The notes: a model not told the origin generated them from the sequence alone. Positions 31,832 through 40,120 are shown, counted from the stretch's first letter. The stretch: DNA of 43,949 bases from an uncultured Clostridia bacterium (GCA_937934775.1 CALGYL010000326.1:1-43949); one strand, 5' to 3'. Program-made: numbers and translations.

Positions 31832-33781
31832 TCAGTAGACGATGACCTTGGTCTTCGCCGGGCAGTTCTGGTAGATCCACTTGGCGTTTTCCACAGCCAG
31901 CCGCACGCAGCCGTGGGAGGCCTTCCGGCCCAGATTGTGGACGGAGCCGTAGGTGGGCGAGCCGCCCTTGTTGTTGTACAAAACCGAGTGGAACATGATG
32001 TCCCCCTGAATGTAGTAGGCGTACTGGGCCCAGACGAAGAACTCCTTGAAGTAGTGCCAGCGGGCGCCAGGGCCGGTGGAAGCCTGGTATGTTCCCTTCG
32101 GCGTGGGCGTGTCAGGCATGCCGGTGGAGCACTTCATGGTGCGCACCAGCACGGTGTACTCCTCGTTTGCGTCCGGCGCGTAGGCGTACACGCGCTGCTT
32201 GGCGATGGAGACCTTCAGAAGGTAGGGCTTGAGCGCCTTCCGGGCCGTGTCCGAAAACAGCAATTCCAGCGTTTTTTTGTCGGCGTTTCCGGTCTGGCTG
32301 AGCTTGTTTCGCTTCTGGAAGTCCTTGATCGCGTTGGCCGTGCCGGGGCCAAAGCCGCCGTCGGCGGAGGTATACAGGTATTCGAGGCTGTAAAGCCTGC
32401 GCTGCACGCGCTTGACTTCCTCCCCCGCGGAGCCGCTTTCCATCGCGCCCGGGATGTCCGGGAAGTCCGAGGCGTAGAACTTGTCGAGCAGGATCGGATC
32501 GGCAACGCCATTGATGACGGTCGCGAGCTGGCTATCGTCGATCTTGATGTCGGCAGCGGACTTGCCGCTTGCCATTGCCTCGGCAATGAGCGCCTCGCGC
32601 TCCTGTGCCTGAAAGTAGGCCTGCAGGTTCTCAACCGCCCGGTCGGTGGCGGCGCCGTAGCTGCCGTCGGGCTGGCCGATCATGAAGCCCAGGATGTGCA
32701 GCCGCTGCTGCAGCTTGGTGACTTCGCTGCCGGAAGAACCGTCGGCGAGCATCGGATGGTCCGGCGCCTTGGCCTGTCCGGAGAACACCAGTTTCTGCAG
32801 CGCAATGTCTGCCACGCCGTTCTGCTCCAACCCGTTGTAATACTGGAGCAGTCGCACGCTGCGCTGGGTACCCGCGCCGTAGTAGCCGTCGGGCGAGCCG
32901 ATCAGGTAGCCCATGGCGGAGAGCCTGCGCTGGAAGCGGGTGACCTGGTCGCCCTTGTCGCCAAACTTCAGATCCATCCGGGCAGACGGGAATTCGTCGC
33001 TCATCAGATAATTCAGAAGCGTGGAATCCGCGATGCCGTCCACAACAGTCGAAGGCGTGGGCGCGGGCACCGGGGTGGGCGCGGGGGTGGCGTTCGGGTC
33101 CAACGTGGCCGAGGGGTCCGGGGCCTTGGTCGGCTCGGGAGCCGGCGTCGCCTTTGCGTCAAGGTCGTCCTGCTCGAGTTGGCGGATGTACGCCTCCAGC
33201 TGGGAGACCGCGGCGGCCGTGCCCTTGCCGTACTGGCCGTCGGCGGCGCCGCTCAGGTAGCCCAGCAGAATCAGCTTCTGCTGAAGCGCCATGGTGGCGT
33301 CGTTCTTCGAACCCCGCTGAAGGGGCTCAAAGTAGGGCGTGGTCACGGTGACATTCGTCAGATAAATCTCGCCGCCTGCGAGCGCTTTGGCGGAAGCGTC
33401 AATCGCGCCGCCGACGGCCTTCTGTATCGCCTGGGAGATCTCTTCCGCGGACTTGCCCGAGCTGGATGCGATCTGATCCGAAACCTTCACCGCGAAAAGC
33501 TCGGACAGTTGCGACCAGACGGCGTCCTGCGGCGCGACCGCAAGCGCGAAGGTCAGTTCGGTATGGACCGATTGCCCATCCATCTGGTTGTCAAGCGTCA
33601 TGCGCTTCTCGGTCAGGGCTGTCCCCTCGGGAAGGTTGGGCACGGCGGTCGATGCCGCACTGTCGGGCTCGTAGGCGCCCAAAAGGGAGCCGTCGCCGCG
33701 CTGTGCCTGGACGGTCAGGTACGCACTCAGCATCAGAACCAGGCAAAGCGCCAGGGCAATCAGGGCATGGATGCGTTTCAT
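31832..33781 (-). CDS. L,D-transpeptidase (YkuD) with multiple peptidoglycan-binding domains
   Basis: This 649-residue exported protein has a signal peptide (1 to about 27), an N-terminal region of unknown fold (about 30-150), and a first PG-binding-1 repeat (LQQKLILLGYLSGAADGQYGKGTAAAV). An Ala/Pro/Thr-rich linker follows, then three more PG-binding repeats (FQRRLSAMGYLIGSPDGYYGAGT, LQQRLHILGFMIGQPDGSYGAAT, VQRRLYSLEYLYTSADGGFGPGT) and a C-terminal YkuD catalytic domain with SHGCVRL, nucleophile Cys625. L,D-transpeptidases make 3-3 cross-links or attach proteins to peptidoglycan and resist most beta-lactams. GGAGGA six bases before ATG 33781 fixes the start over a longer frame. Four binding repeats separated by long linkers give an unusually extended enzyme. 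Confidence 0.92.
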   Translation of the reverse strand: MKRIHALIALALCLVLMLSAYLTVQAQRGDGSLLGAYEPDSAASTAVPNLPEGTALTEKRMTLDNQMDGQSVHTELTFALAVAPQDAVWSQLSELFAVKVSDQIASSSGKSAEEISQAIQKAVGGAIDASAKALAGGEIYLTNVTVTTPYFEPLQRGSKNDATMALQQKLILLGYLSGAADGQYGKGTAAAVSQLEAYIRQLEQDDLDAKATPAPEPTKAPDPSATLDPNATPAPTPVPAPTPSTVVDGIADSTLLNYLMSDEFPSARMDLKFGDKGDQVTRFQRRLSAMGYLIGSPDGYYGAGTQRSVRLLQYYNGLEQNGVADIALQKLVFSGQAKAPDHPMLADGSSGSEVTKLQQRLHILGFMIGQPDGSYGAATDRAVENLQAYFQAQEREALIAEAMASGKSAADIKIDDSQLATVINGVADPILLDKFYASDFPDIPGAMESGSAGEEVKRVQRRLYSLEYLYTSADGGFGPGTANAIKDFQKRNKLSQTGNADKKTLELLFSDTARKALKPYLLKVSIAKQRVYAYAPDANEEYTVLVRTMKCSTGMPDTPTPKGTYQASTGPGARWHYFKEFFVWAQYAYYIQGDIMFHSVLYNNKGGSPTYGSVHNLGRKASHGCVRLAVENAKWIYQNCPAKTKVIVY

Positions 33782-33905
33782 GTCATTCCTCCGGTCATTG
33801 TTTATTGCGTCCGTCACAGGTTCAGACGGGAGCAAGCGCCGGTTTGTTGCCCCCGACACGCGCAAATTCGGCACAAAGATCGCTGAATATTTTAACAGTT
33901 CGCGC

Positions 33906-33934
33906 TTTTAAAATGCCAACCTATAATGTATAAT
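33906..33934 (+). promoter_or_regulatory. Promoter of pta
   Basis: TTTTAA (33906-33911), 17 bases, TATAAT (33929-33934). A second TATAAT overlaps at 33922-33927. The leader is about 50 bases. Confidence 0.6.
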
Positions 33935-33988
33935 AGTTTGGTGTGACTGCGAATCATGAATATCAGGAAAACCGGGAGGAGATCCATC

Positions 33989-34990
33989 ATGGCACTCATC
34001 GAAAAAATCATGGTGAAAGCGAAGGCGGACGTGCGCCACATCGTTCTGCCCGAAGGCGAGGAAAAGCGCAACATCGCCGCTGCCGCCAAGGTTGCGGAAA
34101 CAGGCCTGGCCCGTGTTACCCTGCTGGGAGACCCCGAAAAGATTCTCGAAACCGCCAAGGGCCTCGGTGTATCCTTAAGCGGCGTTCAGATCATCCACCC
34201 CGCCTCGAGCGACAAGGCACAGCCTTACGCCGAGGCGCTTTATATGCTGCGCAAGGCCAAGGGCATGACGAGTGAAGAGGCCGCCGCGAAGCTCGCGGAC
34301 CCGATGTACTACGGCGTCATGATGGTCAAGATGGGCGACGCCGACGGCCTAGTCTCCGGCGCGATCCACTCCACCGGCGACATGCTCCGGCCCGCGCTGC
34401 AGATCATCAAGTCCAAGCCGGGCATCAAGACCGTGTCCTCCTGCTTCCTGATGGAGTGCCCCAACGAAACCTACGGCGAGGGCGGCGTGATGATCTTCGC
34501 CGACTGCGCCGTGATCCCCTGCCCCACCGCGGAAGAACTGGCCAACATCGCCGTGGCGGCGGCGGACTCCGCGAAGAGCCTTGCGAACATGGAGCCCCGC
34601 GTGGCGCTCCTTTCCTTCTCCACCAAGGGCAGCGCTTCCCACGAACTGGTGACCAAGGTTCAGGAAGCCACCCGCATCGCCCATGAACTCGCGCCCGACC
34701 TCAAGCTGGACGGCGAGCTGCAGGCCGACGCGGCGCTGGTGGAATCCGTGGGCCAGCTCAAGAGCCCCGGCTCCCCGGTGGCGGGCCATGCCAACGTGCT
34801 GGTCTTCCCTGACCTGCAGTCAGGCAACATCGGCTACAAGCTGGTGCAGCGGCTGGCGGGCGCGGAAGCCTACGGCCCGGTGCTCCAGGGCCTGGCCAAA
34901 CCCTGCAACGACCTGTCCCGCGGCTGCTCGGTGGACGACATCGTGGCCACCGTGGCCATCACCGCCGTCCAGGCGCAAAAGAACCAGTAA
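33989..34990 (+). CDS. pta: Phosphate acetyltransferase
   Basis: This 333-residue enzyme converts acetyl-CoA and phosphate to acetyl phosphate and CoA. Recognisable parts are IVLPEGEEKRNIAAAAKVAE near the N terminus, ADGLVSGAIHSTGDMLRPALQIIK, KTVSSCFLME, LSFSTKGSA, DGELQADAALV and the C-terminal VFPDLQSGNIGYKLVQRLAGAEAYGPVLQGLAKPCNDLSRGCSVDDI. Length matches the short Pta form of Bacillota. GGGAGGAG seven bases before ATG 33989 is decisive over an in-frame ATG at 33956. ackA follows after 103 bp, forming the acetate/ATP branch of fermentation. Confidence 0.97.
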   Translation: MALIEKIMVKAKADVRHIVLPEGEEKRNIAAAAKVAETGLARVTLLGDPEKILETAKGLGVSLSGVQIIHPASSDKAQPYAEALYMLRKAKGMTSEEAAAKLADPMYYGVMMVKMGDADGLVSGAIHSTGDMLRPALQIIKSKPGIKTVSSCFLMECPNETYGEGGVMIFADCAVIPCPTAEELANIAVAAADSAKSLANMEPRVALLSFSTKGSASHELVTKVQEATRIAHELAPDLKLDGELQADAALVESVGQLKSPGSPVAGHANVLVFPDLQSGNIGYKLVQRLAGAEAYGPVLQGLAKPCNDLSRGCSVDDIVATVAITAVQAQKNQ

Positions 34991-35000
34991 CGGTAAACCG

Positions 35001-35045
35001 CCCCTGTCTTTCGGCACGCCGGAAGGGGTTCCGCACGGACCGTGC
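35001..35045 (+). other. Two hairpins between pta and ackA
   Basis: CCCCT-TTTCGG pairs with CCGGAA-GGGG (35001-35028), followed by GCACGG/CCGTGC (35033-35045). No T-run follows, so they are more likely mRNA-processing or attenuation structures than terminators. Confidence 0.4.
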
Positions 35046-35093
35046 GCACATTGTTTACTACATCGCGGTACGCGAGAAAGGTTTGAATCTCCC

Positions 35094-36275
35094 ATGAAAA
35101 TTCTGGTGATCAACGCGGGTTCCTCGTCGCTCAAATATCAGCTGATCGATATGCAGGGCGAAACGGTGCTGGCAAAGGGCCTGGCCGAGCGCATCGGCAT
35201 CGAGGGCAGCAAGCTGACCCATCAGTACGGCGACCAGAAGTACGTCGTCGAGCAGCCGATGAAAAGCCACACCGACGCGATGCAGTTGGTTCTGGAGGCG
35301 CTGATCGATCCCGCGCACGGCGTCATTACCTCCATCGCCGAAATCGGCTCGGTGGGACACCGTGTGCTGCACGGCGGCGACAAGTTCACCGCCTCCTGCG
35401 TGATCGACGAGCCGGTTGAGAAGGCCATCGAGGATTGCATCCCGCTGGGCCCGCTGCACAACCCCGCAAACCTGATGGGCATCCGCGCCTGCCAGCGCGT
35501 CATGCCGGACACCCCGCAGGTGGCCGTGTTCGACACCGCCTTCCATCAGACCATGCCGGCCAAGGCGTATCTTTACGGCATCCCGATGGAATACTACAAA
35601 AAGCACGCCATTCGCCGCTACGGCTTCCACGGCACCAGCCACCGCTTCGTGTCGGCCCGCGCGGTCAAGCTGCTGGGCGCGAAAAGGCTGATCGTGTGCC
35701 ATCTGGGCAACGGCTCCTCGCTTTCCGCGGTGGTGGACGGCAAGTGCGTGGACACCTCCATGGGCCTGACGCCTCTTGAGGGCGTTCTGATGGGCACCCG
35801 CTCGGGCAGCCTGGATCCCGCGGTGGTCTCCACCCTCTCCACCCGTGAGAACATGACCGCCGAACAGGTGGTGGACATGCTCAACAAGAAGTCTGGCCTG
35901 ATGGGCATCAGCGGCCGCTCCAGCGACATGCGCGACGTGGTCGCCGGCGCGAAGGAAGGCGACGAGCGCTGCAAGATCGCCCGCGAGATGTGGGCCTACG
36001 GCATCCGCAAGACCGTCGGCTCCTACGCCGCCGCGATGGGCGGGCTGGACGCGCTGATCTTCACTGCCGGCATCGGCGAGAACGACGCCACGGGCCGCGC
36101 CGAAATCTGCGAAGGCCTGGAATTCCTGGGCATTGAGCTGGATCCTTCCAAGAACGGCGGCATGCGCTCCGAGGGCGAGATTTCCAAGGACGGCGCCAAG
36201 GTGAAGGTGTGGGTCATCCCCACCAACGAGGAACTGGCCATCGCCCGCGACACATTGGAACTTACGCAAAAATAA
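35094..36275 (+). CDS. ackA: Acetate kinase
   Basis: This 393-residue ASKHA-fold kinase transfers phosphate from acetyl phosphate to ADP, giving acetate and ATP. Diagnostic motifs are INAGSSSLKYQLID (6-19), GHRVLHGGDKF, FDTAFHQTMP, RRYGFHGTSHRFVS, CHLGNGSSLSAV, DTSMGLTPLEGVLMGTRSGSLDP, and FTAGIGEND. Length agrees with the family. The ribosome-binding site is weak (AAAGG 12 bases upstream). It follows pta, and a strong promoter for the next operon starts just two bases after its stop codon. Confidence 0.97.
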   Translation: MKILVINAGSSSLKYQLIDMQGETVLAKGLAERIGIEGSKLTHQYGDQKYVVEQPMKSHTDAMQLVLEALIDPAHGVITSIAEIGSVGHRVLHGGDKFTASCVIDEPVEKAIEDCIPLGPLHNPANLMGIRACQRVMPDTPQVAVFDTAFHQTMPAKAYLYGIPMEYYKKHAIRRYGFHGTSHRFVSARAVKLLGAKRLIVCHLGNGSSLSAVVDGKCVDTSMGLTPLEGVLMGTRSGSLDPAVVSTLSTRENMTAEQVVDMLNKKSGLMGISGRSSDMRDVVAGAKEGDERCKIAREMWAYGIRKTVGSYAAAMGGLDALIFTAGIGENDATGRAEICEGLEFLGIELDPSKNGGMRSEGEISKDGAKVKVWVIPTNEELAIARDTLELTQK

Positions 36276-36276
36276 T

Positions 36277-36305
36277 TTGACAAATACCCTGGCCAGCATT
36301 ATACT
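36277..36305 (+). promoter_or_regulatory. Strong sigma-A promoter of the DUF177-rpmF operon
   Basis: TTGACA (36277-36282), 17 bases, TATACT (36300-36305), beginning two bases after the ackA stop codon. It gives a leader of about 27 bases with GAGGTGA before ATG 36339. Confidence 0.88.
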
Positions 36306-36338
36306 AAGCTGGTTAGTCCCTGCGAGGTGATTGCCCCT

Positions 36339-36848
36339 ATGATCGATGTGTCGGCCGCGCTCAAGAACCCGGGTCAGACATACCCCTTTGATTGCGCGCT
36401 GACGCTTGAACCGATGGACGTTCTGAGCGACGAAGTCCTTTTCAAGGACGTTCTGCTCAAGGGCGAGTTCACCGGCGCGGGCGAATCGGTCTCTGTCTGC
36501 GGCACGGTGCGCGCGATGCTTACGGCACACTGCGCAAGGTGCCTCCGGGAAGTTACTCTGCCACTCAAGTCCGACATCGACGAGGTGTTTGTGCGCGAGG
36601 CGGACCCGGAAAATCCCGACCAACGGCTGCTGGACGGCCACCAGATCGACCTGACGGGCCCGGCCCGGGAGGCTCTGCTTCTGGAAATGCCGATGCGGCT
36701 GTTGTGCCGGAAGGACTGCAAGGGGTTGTGCCCGACTTGCGGCGCGAACCTCAACGAAAAACCCTGTGACTGCCCGAAGGGCGAGCCCAAGGCGAACCCG
36801 TTCGCGGCTCTCAGCGAACTGTTTACCAGCGACGACGAGGAGGTGTAA
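36339..36848 (+). CDS. DUF177 (YceD-like) protein
   Basis: This 169-residue protein is of the YceD/DUF177 family, encoded next to rpmF in most bacteria and linked to 23S rRNA accumulation and ribosome assembly in plants and E. coli. It has CxxC at CARCLREVTLP in the middle and a C-terminal cysteine cluster, CRKDCKGLCPTCGANLNEKPCDCP, typical of the family. ATG 36339 is eight bases after GAGGTGA; an in-frame GTG at 36327 would overlap that site. The rpmF start follows after two bases, so the two are cotranscribed. Confidence 0.93.
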   Translation: MIDVSAALKNPGQTYPFDCALTLEPMDVLSDEVLFKDVLLKGEFTGAGESVSVCGTVRAMLTAHCARCLREVTLPLKSDIDEVFVREADPENPDQRLLDGHQIDLTGPAREALLLEMPMRLLCRKDCKGLCPTCGANLNEKPCDCPKGEPKANPFAALSELFTSDDEEV

Positions 36849-36850
36849 TC

Positions 36851-37051
36851 ATGGCCGTACCGAAGTATAAAACATCAAAGGCGCGCAAGCACTCCCGCCG
36901 CGCCGCGAACTGGAAGCTGAGCGTGCCCGGCATCGTCAAGTGCCCGCGCTGCCAGAAGATGAAGCTGTCTCACCGCGTGTGCAAGCACTGCGGCTACTAC
37001 GATGGACAGAAGGTCATCGACATGGAGCCCGAAAAGAAGCAGGCGAAGTAA
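36851..37051 (+). CDS. rpmF: 50S ribosomal protein L32
   Basis: This 66-residue basic protein starts MAVPKYKTSKARKHSRRAANWKL and carries a four-cysteine zinc ribbon, CPRCQKMKLSHRVCKHCG. This is the C+ zinc-binding form of L32. GGAGGTGTAATC sits before the ATG and overlaps the DUF177 stop region, indicating coupling. Two terminators follow. Confidence 0.98.
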   Translation: MAVPKYKTSKARKHSRRAANWKLSVPGIVKCPRCQKMKLSHRVCKHCGYYDGQKVIDMEPEKKQAK

Positions 37052-37060
37052 GTTCCATTC

Positions 37061-37089
37061 AAGCCCTCGTCGTAGCGGCGGGGGCTTTT
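37061..37089 (+). terminator. Intrinsic terminator after rpmF
   Basis: AAGCCC-TCGTCG pairs with GGCG-GGGGCTT around a TAGC loop and runs into TTTTC. Confidence 0.85.
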
Positions 37090-37135
37090 CCTATGCTTTT
37101 CGGTACGCAAAGGTCAGACGTCCGGAACGAAAACC

Positions 37136-37182
37136 GAAGAAAAAACCGGCCTTCAACGTACTTGTGAAGACCGGTTTCTTGT
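37136..37182. terminator. Bidirectional terminator between rpmF and the SIMPL gene
   Basis: A 12-bp stem with one wobble mismatch (37142-37153 with 37165-37176) is followed by CTTGTT on the plus strand and by TTTTTTCTTC on the minus strand. It can end both the rpmF operon and the converging SIMPL gene. Confidence 0.85.
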
Positions 37183-37244
37183 TCAACTTACTCCATGGCT
37201 TTATCTTGATAAAAAGCCTTCTCGCCCGAGTTTCTTCCCTGCCA

Positions 37245-37952
37245 TCAGCCTTCCAGGCCGTAGACCACCGTCACCGTCGCGCTGATGGTCACCATGCCGG
37301 TATCCACCTGCGTGGGCGCGGAACCTTCAGCCGCGTCGGCCGACGCGTACTTGGCGGTTACGTAGGGGGTATAGTCATTGCTCGCGGATTCGTCGATGGA
37401 CTGAATCGCGCCCAGCTTGACGCCTGCGGCGACGGCCAACACATCGGCCTTTTCGCGGGCCTTCTCGACGGCCAGCTTCAGCGCCTGGTTATAGGCTTCG
37501 TCGTTGTTCTTGACGGAGAAGGACACGCCCTGCAGTTGGTTTGCGCCGGCGTCCAGCGCGGCGTCGATCATGGGCCCAACCAGATCCATGTCGCTGACGG
37601 TAATGTTGAGCGTATGGGAGGCGGTATAGCCGGTCAGCTTCTGCTCCTGCCCGTCGGAATAGTCGTAGTTGCCCCAGACGCTCAGGTCGCTGACGGAGAT
37701 GTCGGCGTCCTTGGCGCCCGCCTTGATCAGCGCTTTTTTGATGGCGTCAATCTTCTTGTTGACGGTTGACTGAGCCTGAACCGCGCCCTTGGCGGTCTCG
37801 CTGACGCCCATGGTGATGGTAGCGGTGTCGGGTTTCAATGTGACCACGCCGGTACCGGAGGCGGTTACCTGCGCGCCCTCAGCCAGAGCGGAGAGGGGTG
37901 TGAGCATGAGCAGCATCGCCAGAGCCAAGGTCAAGATCTTCCAAGGTTTCAT
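37245..37952 (-). CDS. Secreted SIMPL-domain (DUF541) protein
   Basis: This 235-residue protein has a signal peptide (1 to about 24; ends PLSALAEG) and one SIMPL/DUF541 domain (VTASGTGVVTLKPDTATITMGVS, NYDYSDGQEQKLTGYTASHTLNITVSD, ALKLAVEKAREKADVLAVAAGV). SIMPL proteins such as BP26 and E. coli YggE are periplasmic or surface proteins linked to oxidative stress or channel assembly; biochemical function is not settled. AAGGAG eight bases before ATG 37952 supports the start. It lies 81 bp after the anti-sigma gene on the same strand and may be cotranscribed as an envelope-stress target. Confidence 0.9.
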   Translation of the reverse strand: MKPWKILTLALAMLLMLTPLSALAEGAQVTASGTGVVTLKPDTATITMGVSETAKGAVQAQSTVNKKIDAIKKALIKAGAKDADISVSDLSVWGNYDYSDGQEQKLTGYTASHTLNITVSDMDLVGPMIDAALDAGANQLQGVSFSVKNNDEAYNQALKLAVEKAREKADVLAVAAGVKLGAIQSIDESASNDYTPYVTAKYASADAAEGSAPTQVDTGMVTISATVTVVYGLEG

Positions 37953-38033
37953 GAAAATCACTCCTTTTTCCCACATTTTGGGTGCAAAAATGGCGCATGG
38001 CGAAATTTGACATGCGCCACAGGGTAACAGGTT

Positions 38034-39281
38034 TTATTTGCGCCCGCGGGCGCGAACCACCTTGACGATCACCAGGATCAGAACGATCAGCGGAATCAGC
38101 ACCACCAGAACCGGCGCGAACGCGGCCAGCATCACAGCCATGTTCTGCAAAAAGCCGCTCAGCCAGTTGACGGAATCGAAGAATCCGGTGCGGATGCGCT
38201 CCATCAGGCTGCTGCCCACAGGCTGCACCTGGTCGCGCACAGGCACCTCGGTCATGCGCACGGTCACCTGGGAGTCATCGGCCTTGCTGTCCCAGCCGCG
38301 GATGCTGCCCTCCAGCTGGTCGATCTCTGCCTGCAGGTTGTAGAACCTGTCGGAGAGGTCAGCGATGGCGGTCAGATCGGTGGCACTGGTCATCAGCTTG
38401 CTGATCTGATCCCGCTGCGCTTTCAGCGCGTCCAGCCGGGCATTGGCGTCGTAGTACTGGGAAGAGACGTCTTCCGCCGTCTGGCTTTTGTAGACGATGG
38501 TTCCGATCACGTCCATGCCCGCCAGGAACTCGTCCAATTGGGCGCTGGGTACACGGATGCTCATGTCTCGCTGACGGCCGGTGGACTCGCCCGCTTTGAT
38601 GGGCTGGCCGCTCTGGCTGTCTGATTCATAGTAAGCGTCGTACTCGTCCACGAGGTTGTCGACAGACTGGCTGTCGGTGTCGTAGGCGGTGGTTTCAATA
38701 TTGCGGCTGGCCGAGCGGAGGATCACCTGAGAGCGTTCGGCGGCCTTGGTGTCGATCACCTGTTGATCCTGAGAAGTACTGTTTGAATCCATCGCGCCAT
38801 CCGGTTTGAGGCTTATCGTGCTGGAATCATCCGAAGCCATTTCAGGCATCGCGGCCAGCTCCACCGGGGCGGTATAGCTCCGGCTTTCCGGGGCCGGAAC
38901 CGCATTTCCGGCAAACTGCGTGGGGGAAACCGTAACACTCTGGTTGAACACGGCCGTGGAGACCGTCAGGAACGTCAGCGCCGCCGCGATCCAGCCTACG
39001 CCGCGCGTCCATGCGCCGACGCGCCGCGCTTTTTTGCGGCCCTGCGCTTCCGCCCGCACCGCCTTCCGCCAGGCGGACTGCGTTTCCAGCGGTATAACCA
39101 ACCCTTCGTCAAGCTCGGCGCACATGGTCAGAAGCCTCGTCATGGTTTCCAGCTTCTGCCCGCATGCGGGGCAGGACCGCGCGTGTGCATTCATCTGCTC
39201 GCGCGCTTCCCGGTCGAGCTCACCGTCCAGGTATGCGTTCAGGTTGGTTTCAAACCAGCGGCAACTCTCTTGTTCGTTCAT
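38034..39281 (-). CDS. Anti-sigma factor with zf-HC2 and DUF4349 domains
   Basis: This 415-residue membrane protein starts with a ZAS/zf-HC2 anti-sigma domain (residues 1-60; YLDGELDREAREQMNAHARSCPACG with His33, Cys37, Cys40). A membrane segment follows (about 93-112), then an extracytoplasmic DUF4349 region (about 165-375) including a coiled-coil stretch (SQYYDANARLDALKAQRDQISKLM, FYNLQAEIDQLEGSI), and a C-terminal membrane segment (about 387-409). It should hold the ECF sigma factor encoded upstream at the membrane and release it on an envelope signal sensed by DUF4349. The second membrane segment makes the sensor a closed loop rather than a free domain. GGAGGGG precedes ATG 39281. An ECF-type promoter lies directly upstream, overlapping the sigma gene's stop codon. 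Confidence 0.9.
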   Translation of the reverse strand: MNEQESCRWFETNLNAYLDGELDREAREQMNAHARSCPACGQKLETMTRLLTMCAELDEGLVIPLETQSAWRKAVRAEAQGRKKARRVGAWTRGVGWIAAALTFLTVSTAVFNQSVTVSPTQFAGNAVPAPESRSYTAPVELAAMPEMASDDSSTISLKPDGAMDSNSTSQDQQVIDTKAAERSQVILRSASRNIETTAYDTDSQSVDNLVDEYDAYYESDSQSGQPIKAGESTGRQRDMSIRVPSAQLDEFLAGMDVIGTIVYKSQTAEDVSSQYYDANARLDALKAQRDQISKLMTSATDLTAIADLSDRFYNLQAEIDQLEGSIRGWDSKADDSQVTVRMTEVPVRDQVQPVGSSLMERIRTGFFDSVNWLSGFLQNMAVMLAAFAPVLVVLIPLIVLILVIVKVVRARGRK

Positions 39282-39304
39282 GCGCTTCCCCTCCTTTCCG
39301 CAAA

Positions 39305-39332
39305 TTAGACCGGATACCGGCCAAAAAGTTCC
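39305..39332 (-). promoter_or_regulatory. ECF-type promoter of the anti-sigma gene
   Basis: On the minus strand GGAACTT (39332-39326), 15 bases and GTCTAA (39310-39305) match the common ECF consensus GGAACTT-N15/16-GTCTAA exactly. The -10 coincides with the last sense codon and stop of the sigma gene. The predicted leader before ATG 39281 is about 15 bases. Autoregulation by the encoded sigma factor is inference. Confidence 0.55.
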
Positions 39333-39889
39333 GGTTGCCTGACCAGCACTTCCCGAAGCTTTTCCCGTCCCCGGCTGATGCGGGATTTGATCGTACCCAC
39401 GTTGGCCTCCAACATTCTGGCAATTTCATCATAACTGAACCCCTGCACGTCGCGCAGCACGATGGCGGCGCGCATATCCTCCGGCAGATCCGCGATGGCC
39501 TTCTCCAGCGTGCGCCGCTGCTCGGAGGCGACGGAGTGCTGTTCCGGGGTCTCCCCGTCGTCCGTTGGCGACCACCCGGTGTCCAAAAGAACGTCCAGCG
39601 ACGTCGCGGTGCGCAGTTTCCGCCGCCGCAGTTCGTCCAGGCACGTATTCATCGTGATTCGGTATGCCCATGTGGCAAAAGAGGATTGCCCCTTAAAATT
39701 GGATATCGCCCGGTAGATGCGCAACATGGCTTCCTGAAGGCAGTCCTGCGCGTCTTCCCGGTTGCCGCACATTCTCAGCGAAACCGCGTACATGCGGCTT
39801 TCGTGCGCGCGCATCAGCAGTTCAAACGCGGCTTCATCGCCTTGCGATGCCTTGCGGACGAGATCGTGCTCATCGGGTGCATTCTGCAA
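39305..39889 (-). CDS. ECF-type RNA polymerase sigma factor
   Basis: This sigma-70-family protein of about 194 residues contains regions 2 and 4 only. Region 2 spans about 12-80 (DLVRKASQGDEAAFELLMRAHESRMYAVSLRMCGNREDAQDCLQEAMLRIYRAISNFKGQSSFATWAYRITMNTCLD); region 4 spans about 125-185 (LPEDMRAAIVLRDVQGFSYDEIARMLEANVGTIKSRISRGREKLRE). It resembles the SigW/RpoE group. The frame extends to 39925, but TTG 39889 stands five bases after GAGGTGA and begins at the conserved N terminus; a GTG at 39898 overlaps the ribosome-binding site. The anti-sigma gene follows 23 bp downstream. A TATAAT lies upstream at 39915. Confidence 0.93.
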   Translation of the reverse strand: MQNAPDEHDLVRKASQGDEAAFELLMRAHESRMYAVSLRMCGNREDAQDCLQEAMLRIYRAISNFKGQSSFATWAYRITMNTCLDELRRRKLRTATSLDVLLDTGWSPTDDGETPEQHSVASEQRRTLEKAIADLPEDMRAAIVLRDVQGFSYDEIARMLEANVGTIKSRISRGREKLREVLVRQPELFGRYPV

Positions 39890-39914
39890 GCCGATCACCT
39901 CACTTCCACCTGCT

Positions 39915-39920
39915 ATTATA
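39915..39920 (-). promoter_or_regulatory. -10 element upstream of the sigma gene
   Basis: A perfect minus-strand TATAAT 26 bases before the TTG start. The -35 (TAGGTT at 17 bases) is weak. About 70 bases further upstream is a second copy of the ECF -35-like GCAACCGGAACTTT (39989-40002) without a matching -10. Confidence 0.45.
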
Positions 39921-40091
39921 CACATGACGCGTTAAAAAACCTAATGGAGCCAACTTTTTTCAACCAGTCTTTCTTTGGACGCAATCTCAAAGTTCCGGTT
40001 GCATGAATTTGGAGGCGGCCCGAAAAATTTCTCCAACCCTGCGCCCCTGTCTCAGGTTTCCACGTTTCCCAGGGAAATTTCGCTTCTCCCC

Positions 40092-40120
40092 TTGCTTTTT
40101 GCCTGCCAATCTTTTATAAT
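40092..40120 (+). promoter_or_regulatory. Promoter of tRNA-Leu
   Basis: TTGCTT (40092-40097), 17 bases, TATAAT (40115-40120), starting transcription about 8 bases before the mature tRNA 5' end. Confidence 0.75.

Noticed and set aside
31913..33886. Plus-strand open frame of 657 codons opposite the L,D-transpeptidase
   Set aside because: Shadow frame; the minus strand has signal peptide, binding repeats and the catalytic motif in order.
39325..40002. 14-base direct repeat AAAGTTCCGGTTGC at 39325 and 39989 as an insertion footprint
   Set aside because: A few 14-mer repeats are expected by chance in 44 kb, and no element lies between them. The ECF -35 match explains it better, so it is discussed under the promoter only.
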